From assembly GCA_018401435.1 (NCBI GenBank), contig JAGYJW010000004.1, forward strand, positions 62,001 to 126,000: 64,000 nt of DNA, read 5' to 3'. This DNA is from Deltaproteobacteria bacterium. Its GTDB lineage: Bacteria; Myxococcota_A; UBA796; UBA2385. The translations under genes were made by a program, and so were the position numbers. The stretch's first letter is position 1; each line of letters begins with the position of its first letter. The notes beneath the pieces were generated by a model. The model ran no database searches. It had not been told where the DNA came from and saw only the letters and a program-made list of their open reading frames with translations. Positions 1 to 7,831 of this stretch are shown piece after piece.

Positions 1-2
1 CC

Positions 3-563
3 GGGGTCTCCGAGGCCGAGGAGGCCCGGCACGTCTACCTGGAGTGGGTGGCCCGGGACAGCCCCGAGCTGCTGCGCGCCCTGCGGCAGGCCGGGCGTCG
101 CTTGTGGCCCTATTCGGTGGGCGGCTGGACGGCGGGGGCGCTGGCCGCCTTGGGGGCCTGGGCCCGTGACGCCGATGGCCTGGGCTGGGCCCTCTTTCTG
201 GCGGGGGGGGCGGCCTTGGCGGTGGCTTCGATGCCCGCCCTGCTGGCCGCTGGCGATCCGCCCTGGCTGGACAAGGCCCTGGGGGTCTCGCCCGCACGGG
301 TGGCCGTCGCCCGGGCGCTGACGGCCCTGCTCTATGCCCAGGGCACGGTGCTGCCCATGCTGGGTGCCGGCTTGATTCGGCACGGCGCGGGCATCCTGCC
401 CGGGGTGCTGCTGGTCGAGGGCCTGGCCCTGACGGGTTCGGTCCTGGCGGCCCTGGGCAGCCGCTACCTGGGCCCCCGGGCCCTCTACCTTTATGGCCCC
501 CTGGCCCTGGTCCTGTGGGCCGCCGGTCTCGCGGGTGAGCTTCAGCTTGGAGGCCTGGAATGA
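3..563 (+). CDS. Multi-pass membrane protein, probable ABC transporter permease subunit (5' end outside window)
   Basis: The reading frame is open from the window edge, so the true start lies upstream. The visible 187 residues contain about five hydrophobic segments, for example around WALFLAGGAALAVASMPALL and ALYLYGPLALVLWAAGLAG, as expected of an integral inner-membrane protein. No catalytic motif is visible. Its stop overlaps the start of the following ABC ATPase gene (ATGA), so the two are almost certainly co-translated. By context it is a membrane partner of that ATPase, perhaps in an ABC-2-type exporter. I do not recognise a specific family. A non-permease membrane protein in the same operon remains possible. 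Confidence 0.7.
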   Translation, partial: GVSEAEEARHVYLEWVARDSPELLRALRQAGRRLWPYSVGGWTAGALAALGAWARDADGLGWALFLAGGAALAVASMPALLAAGDPPWLDKALGVSPARVAVARALTALLYAQGTVLPMLGAGLIRHGAGILPGVLLVEGLALTGSVLAALGSRYLGPRALYLYGPLALVLWAAGLAGELQLGGLE

Positions 564-1243
564 GCACCCCCGTCCTGTCCGTCGTGTCGGTGGCCAAGCG
601 CTTCGGGCGCACCACCGCCGTCCACGATGTCAGCTTCGAGATCCAGCCCGGCGAGCTGGTGGGGCTGGTGGGGCCCAATGGCGCGGGCAAGAGCACCACC
701 ATCAAGATGCTCTCCGGCCAGCTGCTGCCGGATGTGGGGCGCATCGTGGTGGGGGGCATCGATGTGGCGGCAGACCCCAACGGGGCGCGGGCAAAGATCG
801 GATATGTGCCGGAAGAACCACGACTTTACGAGTACCTCACCGCGCGGGAGATGGTGGCCTTCGTGGCGGAGATCCGCGGAGGCGGAGATGTGGACGCCGC
901 CTTGGACCTCGCGGGCCTGGGCGCAGACGCCGACCGCCTGATCCGCGAATACTCCCAAGGCATGCGGCGCCGCACGGCCCTGGCCGCGGCCCTGGTGGCC
1001 AGGCCGCCCCTGCTGGTGCTGGACGAGGCCCTCAACGGCCTCGATCCCCCCAGCGCGGCCCGGGTGACCCGCGCATTGCAGGTGGCCTGCGCAGGCGGTC
1101 AGGCGGTGCTGCTGAGCACCCATGTGTTGGACACGCTCGAGCGCATCGCCGACCGGGTGGTCATGTTGGGGGCCGGGCGGGTCATTGCGGACGCGCCCGC
1201 CAGCGATCTCGATCGCCTTCGGGGCCTCTTCGACCCGCATTGA
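560..1243 (+). CDS. ABC transporter ATP-binding protein
   Basis: This 227-residue stand-alone nucleotide-binding subunit has the motifs of an active ABC ATPase: Walker A GPNGAGKST (residues 38-46), a slightly variant signature YSQGM (131-135), Walker B LLVLDE with the catalytic glutamate (151-156), and an H-loop STHVLD. The architecture and the LNGLDP D-loop fit exporters of the ABC-2/NatA/CcmA type, where one ATPase powers separate membrane subunits. The ATG overlaps the stop of the upstream membrane protein by four bases, which fixes the start and indicates translational coupling. The substrate cannot be told from sequence. A non-coding gap or small ORF follows, so this is the end of the operon. 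Confidence 0.95.
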   Translation: MSTPVLSVVSVAKRFGRTTAVHDVSFEIQPGELVGLVGPNGAGKSTTIKMLSGQLLPDVGRIVVGGIDVAADPNGARAKIGYVPEEPRLYEYLTAREMVAFVAEIRGGGDVDAALDLAGLGADADRLIREYSQGMRRRTALAAALVARPPLLVLDEALNGLDPPSAARVTRALQVACAGGQAVLLSTHVLDTLERIADRVVMLGAGRVIADAPASDLDRLRGLFDPH

Positions 1244-1312
1244 AGTGGACTTGACCCTTTTGTGGGGTCCGCGCGCATCCGTTGCCTGGTGCAGGTGATC
1301 AATGGAGGCTGG

Positions 1313-1447
1313 ATGCGCGATGGCGCGATGTGGATGTGTGTGGGAATCGCCGCGATCCTGATGGGGCCAGACATCCTGGCGGAGCTTCAAGCGGCGGCGC
1401 AGGGCTCGGCCCCGGTCCTCTGGCTGCTGGGTCTCTTCGGAGGCTGA
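1313..1447 (+). CDS. Possible small membrane peptide (44 aa)
   Basis: A short frame starting at ATG encodes a peptide with one hydrophobic N-terminal stretch (MWMCVGIAAILM) and a second hydrophobic end (APVLWLLGLFGG). It sits between the ABC ATPase gene and the deacetylase-like gene on the same strand. I recognise no family. The case rests only on its hydrophobic pattern and position, and chance open frames are common at this GC content, so it may well not be translated. Confidence 0.22.
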   Translation: MRDGAMWMCVGIAAILMGPDILAELQAAAQGSAPVLWLLGLFGG

Positions 1448-1483
1448 GGGTCCACCTTGAGGCGGCCGGGCTACAGCGTTGGC

Positions 1484-3277
1484 ATGGCGCGCTGGCTCAA
1501 CCGACTCCGTCGAAGCCTTCGTGGGCGCTCCCAGGTGCTTCCCACCTGGTACCACCCCGACTATCGGCTTCCGCTGACCTCGCTGGCTGCCCGCACGGGG
1601 CTGGACCCCCGTCGGGCGGATTTTGCCGCATGGCACCTGATTGAGGTGGGGGTGCTCAACCGCGAAGAGCTGCGGGTGCCCACGGCCATCCCCTGGGCGG
1701 CCCTCTGCGCGGTGCACGACGCCGAATACCTGGAGCGGCTCACCCGACCGGGGCCCCTGGCGGACATCTTCGCGGTGGAGAGCTGGGACCTGCCGGTGGA
1801 CGAGGTCATCTTCACGCTCCGGCTGAGCTGCGGGGGCACCCTGGCGGCGGCGCGCGTGGCCCTGGAGGAGCGCCGGCCCACCCTCAACCTGCAAGGGGGC
1901 ATGCACCACGCCGGGCGCGACCGCGGGGCGGGCTTCTGCCCGGTCAACGACATCGCGGTGGCCATCGTGGCGCTGCGCGCCGGCGGCTTCTCGGGCAAGG
2001 TGCTGGTTCTCGATCTGGACAACCACCCCCCGGACGGCACCGCCGACTGCTTGCAGGACGACCCCAAGGCCTTCATCGCGTCCCTGTCGGGGGCGGACTG
2101 GGGGCCCCTGCCCGGCGCGGTGGACGAGACGGTGCTGCCCAAGGGCACGGGCGACGACGCCTACCTGGAGGCCCTGGAGGCCCTGCTGCGGCGGGTGCCG
2201 GTGACCCCCCTGACCTTTGTGGTGGCGGGCGGCGATGTGCGGGCGGTCGACCCCCTGTCCAACCTCTCCTTGACCGAGGCGGGCGTGCAACGGCGCGATC
2301 TCGCGGTGGCCCGCTTCCTCGCGGGCCGCGCCAGCGTCTGGCTGCCCGGTGGCGGCTATGGCGACCAGGCCTGGCGGGTGCTGGCGGGTACGGGCATGAT
2401 CCTCGCAGATGAGCGCCTGCGGCCCATTCCCGACAAGGTCGACCCCCTCGCCGAACGCTATGCCCGCATCTCCAGAGAGCTGCGAAAAGAGGACCTCGAC
2501 GGCGGGCCCCTGCTCACCCAGGAGGACCTGGACGGCATGCTCGGCTTCTCGTCGCGGGAGCAGGTGCGCCTGGCTGGCTTCTACACCCGCAGCGGCTCCG
2601 AGATGGCGCTGCAGCGCTACGGTTTCACCTCGGCCCTGCGTCGGCTTGGCTACGATCGGGTGCGCGTCGAGCTGGACCGGGCGGGTGCGGGGGATCGGTC
2701 CCGCGTCTTTGCCCGGGCGGTCGCCGACCCCCGGCCCGAGGCCCCCGAGCACCTGCTGGTGGAGCTGGTGGTCGAGCCGCGCGAGGAGGCGGGCCTGCGG
2801 GTGCTGCTCGCCCACTGGCTGACCTTGCGGCACCCCCTGGCGGCCTTCACCGACGACCGGCCGCCCCTTCCGGGCCAGGAGGTGCCGGGCTTGGGCATGG
2901 CCCGCGAGGTCGCCGCGCTATTGCATGTGATGGCGTCGCGCCTGGGGTTGGCGGGGGTGGCGGTGCGGCCGGCCTGGTACCATGTGGCCTACACCTCGCG
3001 GCACGATTTTCGTTTCGCCGATGGGGACCGGGAGGGGCGCTTTCGCGCCTTGGCGCGGGATCTTGCCGACCTGCCCCTCAAAGCGGTCACGGTGGCGGTG
3101 GCCGAGGGCCGGGTGCGGCTGAATGGCGAGCCCTATGCCTGGGAGCCCTCGCTGATGTTGTCCACTCCCGAAGCGCCGGGGGAGGCCTGGCAGGCCCAGC
3201 GGGACGCGGCCCTGGCCGCCAGCCACTTCAGCCTTGCGCCCGCCGCAGAGGGTGACGCGACGCAGGAATCGCGCTAG
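1484..3277 (+). CDS. Histone deacetylase-like amidohydrolase with long C-terminal extension
   Basis: Residues about 20-320 match the zinc-dependent HDAC/acetoin-utilisation/acetylpolyamine amidohydrolase fold. Visible active-site residues are the His pair in GGMHHAG (141-142), zinc ligands Asp179 and His181 in DLDNHPPDGTA, the third ligand Asp251 in VAGGD, and the transition-state Tyr292 in GGGYGD. All ligands are present, so activity on an acetylated small molecule or protein lysine is plausible. The DLDNHPPDG loop differs from the usual D-x-DVHHGNG. The remaining roughly 280 residues form an extra region I cannot assign; bacterial HDAC-like enzymes are normally 300-380 residues. I chose the ATG at 1484 over an upstream TTG at 1457. 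It is followed by a YceI gene on the same strand after 31 bases. Confidence 0.9.
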   Translation: MARWLNRLRRSLRGRSQVLPTWYHPDYRLPLTSLAARTGLDPRRADFAAWHLIEVGVLNREELRVPTAIPWAALCAVHDAEYLERLTRPGPLADIFAVESWDLPVDEVIFTLRLSCGGTLAAARVALEERRPTLNLQGGMHHAGRDRGAGFCPVNDIAVAIVALRAGGFSGKVLVLDLDNHPPDGTADCLQDDPKAFIASLSGADWGPLPGAVDETVLPKGTGDDAYLEALEALLRRVPVTPLTFVVAGGDVRAVDPLSNLSLTEAGVQRRDLAVARFLAGRASVWLPGGGYGDQAWRVLAGTGMILADERLRPIPDKVDPLAERYARISRELRKEDLDGGPLLTQEDLDGMLGFSSREQVRLAGFYTRSGSEMALQRYGFTSALRRLGYDRVRVELDRAGAGDRSRVFARAVADPRPEAPEHLLVELVVEPREEAGLRVLLAHWLTLRHPLAAFTDDRPPLPGQEVPGLGMAREVAALLHVMASRLGLAGVAVRPAWYHVAYTSRHDFRFADGDREGRFRALARDLADLPLKAVTVAVAEGRVRLNGEPYAWEPSLMLSTPEAPGEAWQAQRDAALAASHFSLAPAAEGDATQESR

Positions 3278-3308
3278 CCGCAGCGGCGAATCCTTCTTGG
3301 AGCCTCCC

Positions 3309-3952
3309 ATGTTTCGCACCCCCCTGCTCGCCCTCGCCCTCTTGACCGCCTGCGACAGCGAGATCGACCACAAGCCCAGCGCCGAGGTCGGCCCCGCCGC
3401 CGCCCCGGCCGCCCCGGTCGCCGCCCCCGCCCCGGCCGCCGCCCCGCCGCTGTCCCTGCGGGCGCCCTGGCCCTGGGTGCGGGCAGCCACATCGACTTTG
3501 TGGGCGCCAAGGTCACCAAGGACCACCCGGGCGGCTTCAAGGTGCTGAGCGGTTGGGCGAATACGGCCGACGGTCAGCTGACCGGCGGCAAGGTCGAGAT
3601 CGACCTCTCCAGCGTCTTCACCGACAGCGAAAAGCTGACCAAACACCTGATGGATCCCGACTTCTTCGACGTGGGCGTCTACCCCACCGCCACCTTCGAG
3701 ATCAGCGGCGTCGAAGCCGGCGGCGCGGGCGGCGCGGGCGGCAGCAGCACGGTCGTCGGCACCCTCGACCTGCATGGCGTGCGCAAGGAGCTCCGCTTCC
3801 CCGCCACGGTCACGGTGACCGACGGCCGCGCCAGCGTGGCCGCCGAATTCACCCTGATGCGCAAGGACTTCGGCATCACCTACCCGGGCAAGGCCGAGGA
3901 CCTGATCCGCGACGAGGTGCTGGTGAAGGGCGAGCTGGTCTTCGGCGGCTGA
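3309..3952 (+). CDS. YceI-family lipoprotein (one frameshift in the sequence as given)
   Basis: The N-terminus (MFRTPLLALALLTACDSE) is a lipoprotein signal with lipobox LLTAC, followed by an Ala/Pro linker. The YceI domain lies in another frame: it begins around GAGSHIDFVGAKVTKDHPG and continues through SSVFTDSEKLTKHL, DFFDVGVYPTATFEI and LDLHGVRKELRFP to the stop. YceI proteins are periplasmic lipocalin-like barrels that bind polyisoprenoids or other amphiphiles. The frame changes between about 3460 and 3466, consistent with one base missing in CGGGCGCCC. With one base restored the product is a coherent lipidated YceI protein, so a sequencing error is more likely than a pseudogene. The inverted repeat just downstream is its likely terminator. 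Confidence 0.8.
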
Positions 3953-3969
3953 TCGCGGCGGCGGCTCAG

Positions 3970-4000
3970 GGCTGCCCGGCGCCGGGTGCGCCGGGCAGCC
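3970..4000. terminator. Strong GC hairpin between convergent genes
   Basis: GGCTGCCCGGCGC and its exact reverse complement are separated by the 5-base loop CGGGT, giving a perfect 13-bp stem. It lies between the stop of the YceI gene (+) and the stop of the small minus-strand gene ending at 4033, a position fitting a shared bidirectional terminator. There is no clear T tract on either side. Confidence 0.6.
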
Positions 4001-4032
4001 CCCTCCGCCGTCTTCGGACCGGGCCTGCTTCT

Positions 4033-4293
4033 TCAAGCCCGAGGGCGGCCGATGGGCAGGTTCTCCTCGCGAGAGCGGCGCTCGGCCAGCACCGCCACCA
4101 GCACCGCCTGGAGCGCCGCCGCGTCCAGGCCGCGCAGGTGGTGGAGCAGATCGGCCGACGTCCCTTGCAGCCCGAAGCGGGTGAGATCGTGGATGTGGAT
4201 GGGGATTGCGACCTCGCCCTTGTAGACGATCTTCAGGAGCAGCTTGAGGTGCTCGGTGGGCACCGATGTGAGCCCGATTCCAGCGTTGAACAT
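4033..4293 (-). CDS. Conserved-looking small protein of unknown function (86 aa)
   Basis: The product begins MFNAGIGLTSVPTEHLKLLL and is a compact, charged, soluble protein rich in Leu/Ala helices, for example LLHHLRGLDAAALQAVLVAV. It has no signal peptide or cysteine. I have an impression that short proteins with this opening and the LLHHLRGLD segment recur in myxobacteria, but could not search. The gene is alone on the minus strand between a convergent YceI gene and a divergent lipoprotein remnant. Its amino-acid composition is normal, with few Arg/Pro artefacts, unlike the shadow frames around it. No function is proposed. Confidence 0.6.
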   Translation of the reverse strand: MFNAGIGLTSVPTEHLKLLLKIVYKGEVAIPIHIHDLTRFGLQGTSADLLHHLRGLDAAALQAVLVAVLAERRSREENLPIGRPRA

Positions 4294-4382
4294 TCAGCCT
4301 CCGGCGCTCCCCCTATTTCTTTGCGACGGGATGACATCCTTTGGACAGGATCTGGGCATTCTCTCTGCTCTTCTTTGGAGCT

Positions 4383-4630
4383 GTGTCCAGGTCCCTGCCT
4401 TCCACCCTCTCTGCGGCCACCGCCTTGCTGCTGGGCGCCTGCGCTTCGGGCAAAGGCAGCGTGGACGGCGCCGCCGACACCGGCGACGACAAGTCGCCGA
4501 GCTGTCCTCCCGGGCCCTCGAAGAGCAGCGCTAGGAGTTCATCTTCATCACCATGGGGGATAACGACGACAGCGACTGCTTCCACGAGGACTTCTCCTTC
4601 CTTGTGGACGTGCCCTGCATCCAGCGCTGA
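4383..4630 (+). pseudogene. Small lipoprotein gene, apparently frameshifted
   Basis: A GTG-started frame gives a typical lipoprotein signal (SAATALLLGACASG, lipobox LLGAC) and an acidic Asp/Gly linker. After about position 4535 the sensible reading continues in another frame, which contains EFIFITMGDNDDSDCFHEDF and ends VDVPCIQR at the stop 4628-4630. One missing base near 4535-4545 would join the halves into a secreted lipoprotein of about 80 residues. An in-frame TAG at 4532-4534 blocks the alternative of an earlier shift. The acidic, cysteine-containing tail resembles the other short surface lipoproteins of this window. The evidence is compositional only. Confidence 0.35.
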
Positions 4631-4642
4631 CCGGTCGACGGC

Positions 4643-5527
4643 TCAGCCGGGGCGGGTCTCGGTCAGCAGGGCCGAGATCTTGCGCAGGATGGCCTGGTTC
4701 TGCGCCATTCGGCCCCCTGACAGCCACCAGGGGCGCACCGGGGCGTCGTTGCGCGGGTGGTCGTTGATCTGGAACCAGGGCAGGTCTCCGGCCTCGGCCG
4801 CGTGCAGCATGCGCAAGGCGTGGCGCAGCTCGTCGGGCCGGGCGTGGTCTTCTTCGCCTTGCAGGCGCACATAGCCGCAGCCGATGCGGCCGATGTGGCG
4901 CCGGGCCTCGCGGGGGTTCCACCAGGCCTCGTCGGACAGGGGCCGCGCCGGGGCCGCGGGCTCGGTGCCGGCCAGCAGGGTCTCGCGGTCGCTGGGGCCT
5001 TCGAAGTCGATCAGCCAGGCCGCCCGACCCGGCTGCAGGGCCAGGGCACCGGCGGCCATGGCGATGCCGTCGCCGATGCTGAGCAGGCCGATGCGGGCCG
5101 GGTCCACCTCGGGCAGGGCGGCGAGGTGGGCGAGCAGGCCCGCCACCTCGTCCTGGTGTTCGGGCCCGCCCAGGTCCTCCTCCCCCCAGGACTGGCCCCG
5201 TCCCGCGGGGTCGAAGCGCATCACGACGGCGCCCAGGCGGGCGATCTCGTCGGCGCTCACCAGCCCGTCGGTGCCCGCAAAGGCCGCAGCGCCTTGGCGG
5301 CCGTCGGGGCAGAGCAAGACGGCGGGCAGGGGCCCCGTCGCGCCGGCCGGGCGGTGGGTCCAGGTGGCGAGCTGGTAGCCGACGGTGCTGCTGAGCGTCT
5401 GGGCCTGCTGCAACACGCCCAGGCCACGCCCCAGCCGCAGCCGCCGCAACAAGGCCGCGCCCCGCTGGTCCACCTCGCCGATGATGCGCCTCAGGCGCGG
5501 ATCTTCAATCCAAGGTCCCTCAGGCAT
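4643..5527 (-). CDS. Alpha/beta-hydrolase-fold protein, nucleophile elbow atypical
   Basis: The 294-residue product has the layout of a dienelactone-hydrolase/acyl-peptidase-like alpha/beta hydrolase: AVLLCPDGRQG near the oxyanion region, VMRFDPAGRGQSWG, and RIGLLSIGDGIAMAAGA where the nucleophile elbow should be. Aligned on the usual R-x-G-L-x-G-x-S-x-G-G pattern, the nucleophile Ser falls on Gly, with a Ser two residues earlier, so it may be inactive or use a shifted serine. Candidate acid and histidine positions are GEEDHARPD and INDHPRND. The start ATG at 5527 overlaps the stop of the M28 peptidase gene by eight bases, so both belong to one minus-strand operon. No signal peptide is present, suggesting a cytoplasmic protein. 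Confidence 0.75.
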   Translation of the reverse strand: MPEGPWIEDPRLRRIIGEVDQRGAALLRRLRLGRGLGVLQQAQTLSSTVGYQLATWTHRPAGATGPLPAVLLCPDGRQGAAAFAGTDGLVSADEIARLGAVVMRFDPAGRGQSWGEEDLGGPEHQDEVAGLLAHLAALPEVDPARIGLLSIGDGIAMAAGALALQPGRAAWLIDFEGPSDRETLLAGTEPAAPARPLSDEAWWNPREARRHIGRIGCGYVRLQGEEDHARPDELRHALRMLHAAEAGDLPWFQINDHPRNDAPVRPWWLSGGRMAQNQAILRKISALLTETRPG

Positions 5528-6941
5528 CCAGGCCATCCGGCGTCGCGGGGTGGGTGGCCGCGGCGGCGCGGACCGCGGGCGAGGGGGGCTTGCGGCTGCC
5601 CAGGGCTGGCCAGGCCAGCAGCCAGGCCCCGCCCCAGGCGATGGGCGGCACCAGGCCATGGAAGCTCAGCTCGCGCAGGATGTCGGGCTGGAGCAGGTAG
5701 GCGGCCGGCAGCAGCGCCAGCAGCGGGTGCAGTCGAGACAGGAGGGCGGCAGCGCCGAAGAGGGCGCCCAGCAGGGGGTCCACCACGATGGCGACCCCCA
5801 TGAGCAGGGCGGAGGCCAAGGGGGCCGAGCCCCGGGGGCCGGCCTGCCAGCGCAGCACGAAGAAGGCCAGGGTGGCGGCGGCCACGGCAAAGGGGGCTGC
5901 GGTCCACCAGCCTGTCGCGGCCTGGCCGGTGGTGCTCAGGGCGGTGAGTTCGGCTGGCGCGCTGCCAAAGAGCCCAAAGGCCACCAGGGGGGCCATCAGC
6001 CCCGCGCAGACCGCGACGGCGGCGATGACCCGCAGGAGCTGGGCCGGCAGCTCGCGCAGGCGCCGCAAGTCCAGCAGCCCGGAGAGGGCGCCGCCGCCCA
6101 CCAGCAGCCAGGACAAGGCGCTGGGCAACACATGGCCGGCGACGAGGGTGCTGGCGTCGGGCAGCGGGCCCGTGTCGGCGGCGGGCAGGGCGGGGGCGGT
6201 GGCCAGGGCCTCCAGGGTGGCGGCGGCCTGGGCGATGCGCGCGCGGTCCACCTGGGTGTCCCCCGGCTGGTGGTACTGGACGAAGGCGCCTGCGGGTGCC
6301 CGCCCAAAGACCAGCATGGAGGGGATCTTCTTGTAGAATGCGAAGGGGCCGTGGTCGGAGCGTTCGCCGCGGGGGTTCAACCGGCTGTAGACCCGGTAAG
6401 GGAAGGGGACCTGGGGCACGGGGTCGAGATTCTCGGCCAGCCAGGACAGGCGGTCCTGGTCCCACAGGCTGCCCAGGCCCATGATGGCCACATCGCCCTG
6501 GCCCAGCAGCTCGGTGGCCACCACCAGCTCGACCTCTTCGCCCTTGGGATTCCACTCCTTGATCAGGCGGACCATGTCCAGGGCGCCGCGCAGCCCGGCC
6601 TCTTCGCCGTCGGTGAAGGCCAGGCAGAGGTCTTCGGCCTGGGAGCTGCGGGCCAGCTCCAGCAGGATGCCCACGGCCGCGGCGTTGTCCACAGCGCCGG
6701 GGCTGCCCGGCACCGTGTCGATGTGGGCGATGAACAAGCGGCCGCCCTGGCCCCGGCAGCTGACATGGTTGGGGGGCCGGCCCATGGCCTTGGGGGTCCA
6801 ACCGGCCGCGCGCAGCTGCTTGTTGACGTAGATGGCGGCTTGCAGCTCGTTCTCGGACCCCCAGCTGCGGGGCCCGATCTCCTCGGTCAAGTGGGAGACG
6901 TGCTGCTGAACACGGTCCAGGTCGAAGTCGGGGGGGAGCAT
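5520..6941 (-). CDS. M28-family zinc aminopeptidase with C-terminal membrane domain
   Basis: The first 260 residues carry the M28 metal-binding set: His73 and Asp75 in AHIDTVPG, bridging Asp85 in GAVDNAAAVGILLEL, the catalytic Glu pair in TDGEEAGLRGA (113-114), and the late histidine in YHQPGDT. M28 enzymes remove N-terminal amino acids from peptides using two zinc ions. Residues about 290-460 are hydrophobic, with roughly six membrane-spanning stretches such as LLVGGGALSGLL and ALLMGVAIVVDPLLGALFGA, so the protease is membrane-anchored. There is no N-terminal signal, which suggests the peptidase head faces the cytoplasm unless the start is wrong. It overlaps and precedes the alpha/beta hydrolase gene. 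Confidence 0.88.
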   Translation of the reverse strand: MLPPDFDLDRVQQHVSHLTEEIGPRSWGSENELQAAIYVNKQLRAAGWTPKAMGRPPNHVSCRGQGGRLFIAHIDTVPGSPGAVDNAAAVGILLELARSSQAEDLCLAFTDGEEAGLRGALDMVRLIKEWNPKGEEVELVVATELLGQGDVAIMGLGSLWDQDRLSWLAENLDPVPQVPFPYRVYSRLNPRGERSDHGPFAFYKKIPSMLVFGRAPAGAFVQYHQPGDTQVDRARIAQAAATLEALATAPALPAADTGPLPDASTLVAGHVLPSALSWLLVGGGALSGLLDLRRLRELPAQLLRVIAAVAVCAGLMAPLVAFGLFGSAPAELTALSTTGQAATGWWTAAPFAVAAATLAFFVLRWQAGPRGSAPLASALLMGVAIVVDPLLGALFGAAALLSRLHPLLALLPAAYLLQPDILRELSFHGLVPPIAWGGAWLLAWPALGSRKPPSPAVRAAAATHPATPDGLDA

Positions 6942-7043
6942 TCGGCCGGTCTATCCGATGGCGCCGCCGGGTGGAGAGGGACCGGCGCTGCATTGCGACC
7001 CCGGGTTGTGGCGGGTAGGGCTGCCCCTCTCCCCGGTGTTGCC

Positions 7044-7831
7044 ATGGCCGCGTCGAAGCCACCCCCCGCCCAACCTGACGACGGCGAGCCCCCGGGCTCC
7101 GATCTCGACGACGAATTGCGGCCCGAAGGGGAGGGGATGCCGGCCCCGCCACCCGATGGCGCGAGCACGGCCGGATGGGGTGAAGATGAGCCACCTGCCT
7201 CCATTCTCGATGATCCGCCGCCGGCTGCGGCCCCCGCGGATCCCGGGCCGGTCTTGCCCGACGAGGCCGATCTGGGGGACCCGCCGCCGGACTGGGACGA
7301 CGCCCCCTTGTCCACGCCCTTGGACCTGGACGAGGGCGGCTGGGAGCTGGACAGCGACGACCAGCCAGAGGGCTGGGACGAGCTGCCCGCGCGGGCAGCC
7401 GATGCGACCGACGACGGCGCGCTGTGGGCTGCCCTGGAGGACGAGGCCCGCCTGCTGCCCCCAGGCCTGGAGCGGGTGGGTCGGGTCGAGCGCGTGCGGC
7501 TGGTGGGCCACGGCCTGGCGCCCCTGCTCGCCCGGATGGACACCGGAGCCGCCGCCTCCCGCCTGCACGCCAGCGTCGCCCAACACAGCGGCGCCCAGGT
7601 CACCCTGGAGGTGGCCGGGCAGCGCCTGGACCTGCCCCGGGCTGACGACGGCGGCGACCCGACCGCATCTGGGTGCGCGCGCGGCTGCGCGTGGGCGGCG
7701 TGGACCTGGACGCCACCCTCTCCGTGCAGCCCCCCAGCGATGGCGAGCCCGTGGTGCTGGGCTGCGATGTGCTGGCGGGGCGCTTTGTGGTTGATCCGGC
7801 CGCCCGGCTGCTGGGCGCGGACCCCCCGTGA
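7044..7831 (+). CDS. Retropepsin-like protein (RimK-associated 'zinc protease' family) with acidic N-terminus; one frameshift
   Basis: The first ~150 residues are a Pro/Asp/Glu-rich, probably disordered region. The domain that follows reads RVERVRLVGHGLAPLLARMDTGAAASRLHAS, cited here only as its key parts MDTGAAAS and SRLHAS: the D-T-G of an aspartic-protease-like beta barrel as in the family once called ATP-dependent zinc proteases (PF05618). The second half (RIWVRARLRVGG, VVLGCDVLAGRFVVDP) is in another frame. Restoring one C in the CCC run at 7658-7660 gives DGGDPDRIWV and joins them. The stop overlaps the GTG of the downstream ABC exporter gene, implying one operon. Family assignment is from memory of its motifs. 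Confidence 0.7.

Noticed and set aside
542-2833. A 763-codon minus-strand frame opposite the ABC ATPase and deacetylase-like genes
   Set aside because: Low-complexity His/Gln/Arg-rich product with no motif, lying fully over two well-supported genes.
4532-4534. In-frame TAG in the small lipoprotein as a possible recoded codon
   Set aside because: No pyrrolysine context is visible and a simple frameshift explains the pieces better.
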